From contig WION01000438.1 of the NCBI GenBank assembly GCA_015039365.1, forward strand, positions 1 to 44,136: a stretch of 44,136 bases of DNA. Direction: 5' to 3'. The notes below the pieces were generated by a model, which saw only the letters and a program-made list of their open reading frames with translations, did no database searches and was not told where the DNA came from. Source of the stretch: Amanita rubescens. Taxonomy: Eukaryota > Basidiomycota > Agaricomycetes > Agaricales > Amanitaceae. The translations under genes were made by a program, and so were the position numbers. Positions within the stretch are counted from its first letter, which is position 1. The number at the start of each line of letters is the position of its first letter. Positions 40,415 to 44,136 of this stretch are shown here, one piece after another.

Positions 40415-42521
40415 CTAAAACTTGAACTCTTTGCCCTTCTTGTTATCACGCTCCCGCTCCATCTTTTGTTTCTTCTTCGCCATCTCCTTCGCAACCATAT
40501 CCGAAAAGTCTTCCTTCGATCCAGGCACACCAGCACTACTCCTCGAGCTAGCATCATATCTCCGCCGTAGCTCCTCCTCGGAGATGCCCTCTAGTTCACT
40601 GGCATCGAGTGATACGTCAACACCACCCTTCCGCTGAAGCCAGTCCGTCAGCTAGGAGCTCGGATAAGGTTTTGAAGTAAGCATACCTTCGCAGATCGGT
40701 CATCGCCAAGAACGGGAATGGCAGCACCGGCGCCAGAAACAGCGCTGACATCGTAAGCGCGGTCGCTCCCCACCAGACCGCGGACGGATGTCTGCTTCTC
40801 GGGAACAACCTGATAAAGCGACCGTGGACCGGCTTCCACCGCCTCGGATACAGTACGTTGCGAACTCTTCCGCAATTCCAAGAAATCGGGTGTCTCCAAA
40901 CCGCCGGCAACGGTTGATACGACACTGGCCATGCCTGACGGTGTTTCCATTCCGGATGGCGTTTGCATGCCGTCTGTGGGTGCTGGCTCTGCGATCTCTT
41001 CCTCTTCCTCTGACTCGCTTTCCTCTTCTTCCTCCTCTGTTTGCCAGGTTAGTTACCTATTACGCATAAAAATCGTTTGTAACGCACCTTCTTCCGGCTC
41101 CAACTCGCCCCATGGTTCCTTATCCACAGGCTCGCCGATCTACGGCCAGATATTCGTCAATGAGTCATGATAGTATAAATGATGATGCCTACATTGGTAT
41201 CGGTGACTTTGGGCAAGACGCCAAACACGTCACCATACAACGGACGGTTGTATTCGTCCAATGGTGGTTTCCCCCAACCACCGGGATGGAAACCCCACTG
41301 CGCGCTAGAGATGTAATGAGTCATAGTGAAATGAAAATTGAAACTGGAACGAACCCTTCAGGGATAGGCGCATTTAGCCCAGGTATCCGTAGTGTCGGGT
41401 AGCTGGGTGGTGGACCGAAACGCTGCATGCTGATAAGCCAGGGAGGAGGCGCGAGTGGTGGGATAGACAAAGCCTCGACGAGCTCAGGGGACAGATCTCC
41501 TGGTCGCTTTTCCTTTAGTTGTGTCTCGAACTCCTTCCCTTCGTAATACCTAAGCCGCATATATAAGCTAACAGGGACTTCGAGAAGCCGAAGAAACTCA
41601 CATTTCACCAAAACCGGTCACGATCGGCTTGGTTGCAAACTTGAAGAATGCGTCGTGTAGCTTTTGATAGTCAATGTCCATTTTGCCCATCTTTGGCTGC
41701 ACCCGTTCCCTTGTTTTCGCTTTGAGCGACATATTTGCTTCCTTCTCCTTGATTGCGTCACGCATCTGCGCAATACCCGTGTCCGCTATGTATGCCGGTA
41801 GCTGGAACGGCGGCTTTTCGATACCCCTCTTTCCCTGCAGATAATCCCTCTTTGCGCTCCAATGAGCTGGTATAGGTACCGTATTCCGATAACTTTTGAT
41901 GTGTAACAATAGCCGTGGGTCCGCAGCTGTCACATCCGTCCATTCGACCAACTCGGGCTTTTTCACTAGCTGTTTGAGTTCTGCGACCGTAAGTCTCTTC
42001 AACTTGCGTGCTTTCTTCTTTGATAGTGGTTTTTGCTCCGTTTCAGAGTCGCCTTCGGATTCCATGTCGTCGTCAGAGTAGATGACTTCTCCCTTGGTTG
42101 GTTCCTTATCCTTGACCTTGCGAAAAGCGTCAAGCCTGGGGTGAGAGCGAGAACATACAAGGGACACGTACAGTTATCTCTTCTGGTGGCGGCTGAAAGC
42201 GAGCAAAGACGTCGGAGAATGCTTCAAGAGCAGAGCCTTTGATATCCAACTGCTCAGATACGTACTCGACATTAGCCAAATCCATATCATCGTCTATTTC
42301 CATTTTCGCCTCCGTTTCATCGATATTCGATTGGGAGTCATCTTTAATTTGCTTCAAAAAAGTTTCAGAGGCGCAGTCGGATGTGAGAGACGAGGTCGAC
42401 GCACCACTTTCTTTAGTTTGTGCTTTAGGCGCCGCAATTGGTTCCTGGACTTGACTTTTCCGTTTGCATTAGCTTTCGTGGTGCCGTTCACTGCGGGAGC
42501 CACGTCAATTTGCGCAACCAT
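40415..42521 (-). CDS. Splicing factor 3B subunit 2 (SF3b145/Cus1 family)
   Basis: A multi-exon minus-strand gene that starts MVAQIDVAPAVNGTTKANAN at 42521 and stops at 40415 after DNKKGKEFKF. The central exon (about 42134-41617) has the DUF382 domain: RLTVAELKQLVKKPELVEWT, HWSAKRDYLQGKRGIEKPPF and QPKMGKMDIDYQKLHDAFFK. Next come YYEGKEFETQLKEKRPGDLS and the PSP-domain segment PPPWLISMQRFGPPPSYPTL with PLYGDVFG. An acidic Glu/Ser stretch and a charged helical C-terminus follow. SF3B2 is part of the U2 snRNP SF3b complex and contacts pre-mRNA near the branch point. Introns are short; I did not fix every junction. Its 5' end diverges from the F-box gene at 42659. Confidence 0.9.
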
Positions 42522-42658
42522 GACGGCGTTGAGGATGGTTGTAAAGCGTGTGGGAATATTTACCTCTATTTAGGAATACCTTGTACATATCCACTCAGCC
42601 AAAAAGTATACACTACGGCATCACACACTTCAATGTCTCTATTCGGTTCATCCTTTCA
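42522..42658. promoter_or_regulatory. Short divergent promoter between SF3B2 and an F-box gene
   Basis: Only about 137 nt separate the two start codons on opposite strands, so both genes must share this sequence as 5' UTR and core promoter. No defined motif can be named. Confidence 0.45.
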
Positions 42659-44010
42659 ATGTACCCACAACAGTACACCCAACCTCCGTTGAACAGTTTA
42701 CCTCCTGAGGTCCTCGGAAAAATATTCCTTTACTCCTTGGAACTGCCCGGGAAACGGCTGAAGCTGCCTCACCCGAGAACCCTCTGCTCTGTATGCTCGA
42801 GATGGCGACACGTTGGTCTTTCCACACCCCGACTGTGGACCGCAGTTGTCGTCACCATTCTTCACGGTATTTCCGGACAGAGAGCAGAGGAAAAGATATC
42901 CTACCTTCATACGTGGATCGGACGCTCCGGCGTGCTCCCTTTAACGCTGTATCTTAGACGCGGAAAATGGGACCCTAGCGAACATGATCGCACAGTTCTC
43001 TTCCTAGTTGCCTTGGCCCGTCACGCAAGTCGCTGGGAAGCCGTCTACTTCGATTTTGCGGCAGAACTTCCAGGCCGACGACATTCGCCAGAATTCTACA
43101 TCGATTTTCCTTTTGCCTCGTGGAGCAGCCTGCGCCGCATATCATCTTCCAAGCACTTTGCTCCACTCCATCAGAACAAGTCGATCCCGTGGTCACAGCT
43201 TACACACTTCACCATAGAGGCGGATATGTCACCGCAGGTTGCGCTAGAGATTCTCGAGCGCTGCCCCCATCTCGTTGATGCGCGCATTAGATTGGATTCC
43301 ACCCTAACACAAGCCAAGACCTCGTCCCCTCTCATTCAGAACAACCTGCGCAAACTCGATTTGATGACATACAACCTCGCATTGTTCTTCTCAGCAATCA
43401 CCTTACCCTCACTCGCCGATCTTAGACTGATACTCCTTTCCCCGAGTTCGGAAGAAGCCAACCACTTCGTTAGCTTCCTGACCCGATCACGATGCCAACT
43501 AGATAACTCGCCTTCTCTGGCATCCCGTTCTCCGCAGACGACATGACACACTGTCTCGAGCAAGAAAGCTGCAATTCTCTCACAGAGCTCACTATCGAAT
43601 ACACCATGATCACACAACCGCGTCCTCACAGAATTCCTGCCGTAACCGACGACGTTTTGAAAAGACTTACTTTGCGTTCGTCTAAGCCAGCTCCGCTGTG
43701 CCCAAACCTCTTGTATTTGAGGTTTCACAAGGGCGAGTGGGACTCGCTTGATACTATTGTCGACATGGTATCATCGCGTCTCTGTCCGGAAGAGATACCT
43801 GGCTTGGATGCGCCTCGTATCAGGCATCTACACGTTGAGGTCCTCTTTCATCATCAGCTTGAACAACTTTTAGGCCAGGTGGGGGAGAAGAGCGGGATGA
43901 ACTATGCTTCAGACGGAGATGGCGCATTCTTCACATTTATTGCCTCCCGAGAAGCTATCGTTGGCAAAGTGGGGCCTACTTATGCTCACGGTTCTTTTTT
44001 TTTGATGTAG
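42659..44010 (+). pseudogene. F-box protein gene with a single frameshift
   Basis: A plus-strand frame from ATG 42659 (MYPQQYTQPPLNSLPPEVLG) carries an F-box-like motif (SLPPEVLGKIFLYSLELPG). The family block TLCSVCSRWRHVGLSTPRLW and leucine-patterned repeats to LTRSRCQLDN follow. At about 43503-43508 the frame shifts by one base; the matching continuation runs in another frame to the stop at 44010 (CNSLTELTIEYTMI; LCPNLLYLRFHKGEW). One missing base after GATAA would explain it. This is either a young pseudogene or a base-calling error; no splice sites fit. An upstream in-frame ATG near 42548 overlaps the shared promoter and I consider it less likely. Confidence 0.65.
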
Positions 44011-44136
44011 TGGAAGGCAGAGTATTATAAGGCCAAGTCAAACTGCACGTTACAGACTGAACTTCATTATACCCCAGTGGCTACAGCCTGTATACTAACG
44101 ATTTCTTCATTTTACCAATTCATATGGATCGTCCAA
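44011..44136. other. 3' flank of the F-box gene to the window end
   Basis: Short AT-rich stretch beginning right after the TAG stop; probably 3' UTR. Nothing else visible. Confidence 0.4.

Overview
The window is nuclear DNA of a filamentous basidiomycete, most likely a mushroom-forming agaricomycete. The signs are short spliceosomal introns of about 45-70 nt with CTNAY branch points, several F-box genes of the agaricomycete type, an alpha-arrestin, an HNH-family protein typical of mushroom genomes, a small P-loop GTPase-like (G-domain) gene and a chromodomain Ty3/Gypsy retrotransposon. No rRNA, tRNA or CRISPR was recognised.

Layout. 1-2.1 kb: no gene I can support. 2.1-3.7 kb: F-box/LRR-like gene (-). 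4.5-6.35 kb: decayed duplicate of the block at 10.2-12.8 kb, holding an F-box fragment and the tail of an arrestin gene. 7.5-9.0 and 9.2-10.7 kb: two F-box genes (-). 11.2-14.5 kb: alpha-arrestin (-) with six copies of a helical repeat in its tail. 15.05-18.1 kb: Ser/Thr protein kinase (-). 20.36-21.5 kb: HNH-family gene (-), probably frameshifted, between two ~110-bp direct repeats. 22.6-39.5 kb: G-domain gene (+) whose 3' part becomes an array of 86 tiny intron-bounded exons. A 9.63-kb Ty3/Gypsy chromovirus (-), itself hit by two solo LTRs, splits the array. 40.4-42.5 kb: spliceosome subunit SF3B2 (-). 42.66-44.0 kb: F-box gene (+) with one frameshift, divergent from SF3B2.

Main discovery candidate: after eight ordinary exons, the G-domain gene runs into about 86 tandem units (23.98-26.93 and 36.57-39.15 kb). 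Each unit is a ~49-74 nt intron with 5' splice site, T-rich tract, branch point and CAACAG-type acceptor, followed by an exon of exactly 3 nt (one is 6 nt). Exon 8 ends in phase 0, so every 3-nt exon would be one whole codon. None of the 86 is a stop codon, phase 0 is the only frame of the spliced triplets without a stop, and the implied tail is rich in Gln/Glu/Leu/Ile/Val. The introns resemble each other, so the array probably grew by tandem duplication of an intron-plus-codon unit. The Ty3 element sits inside one of these introns (TSD GACAC), turning a ~67-nt intron into ~9.7 kb.
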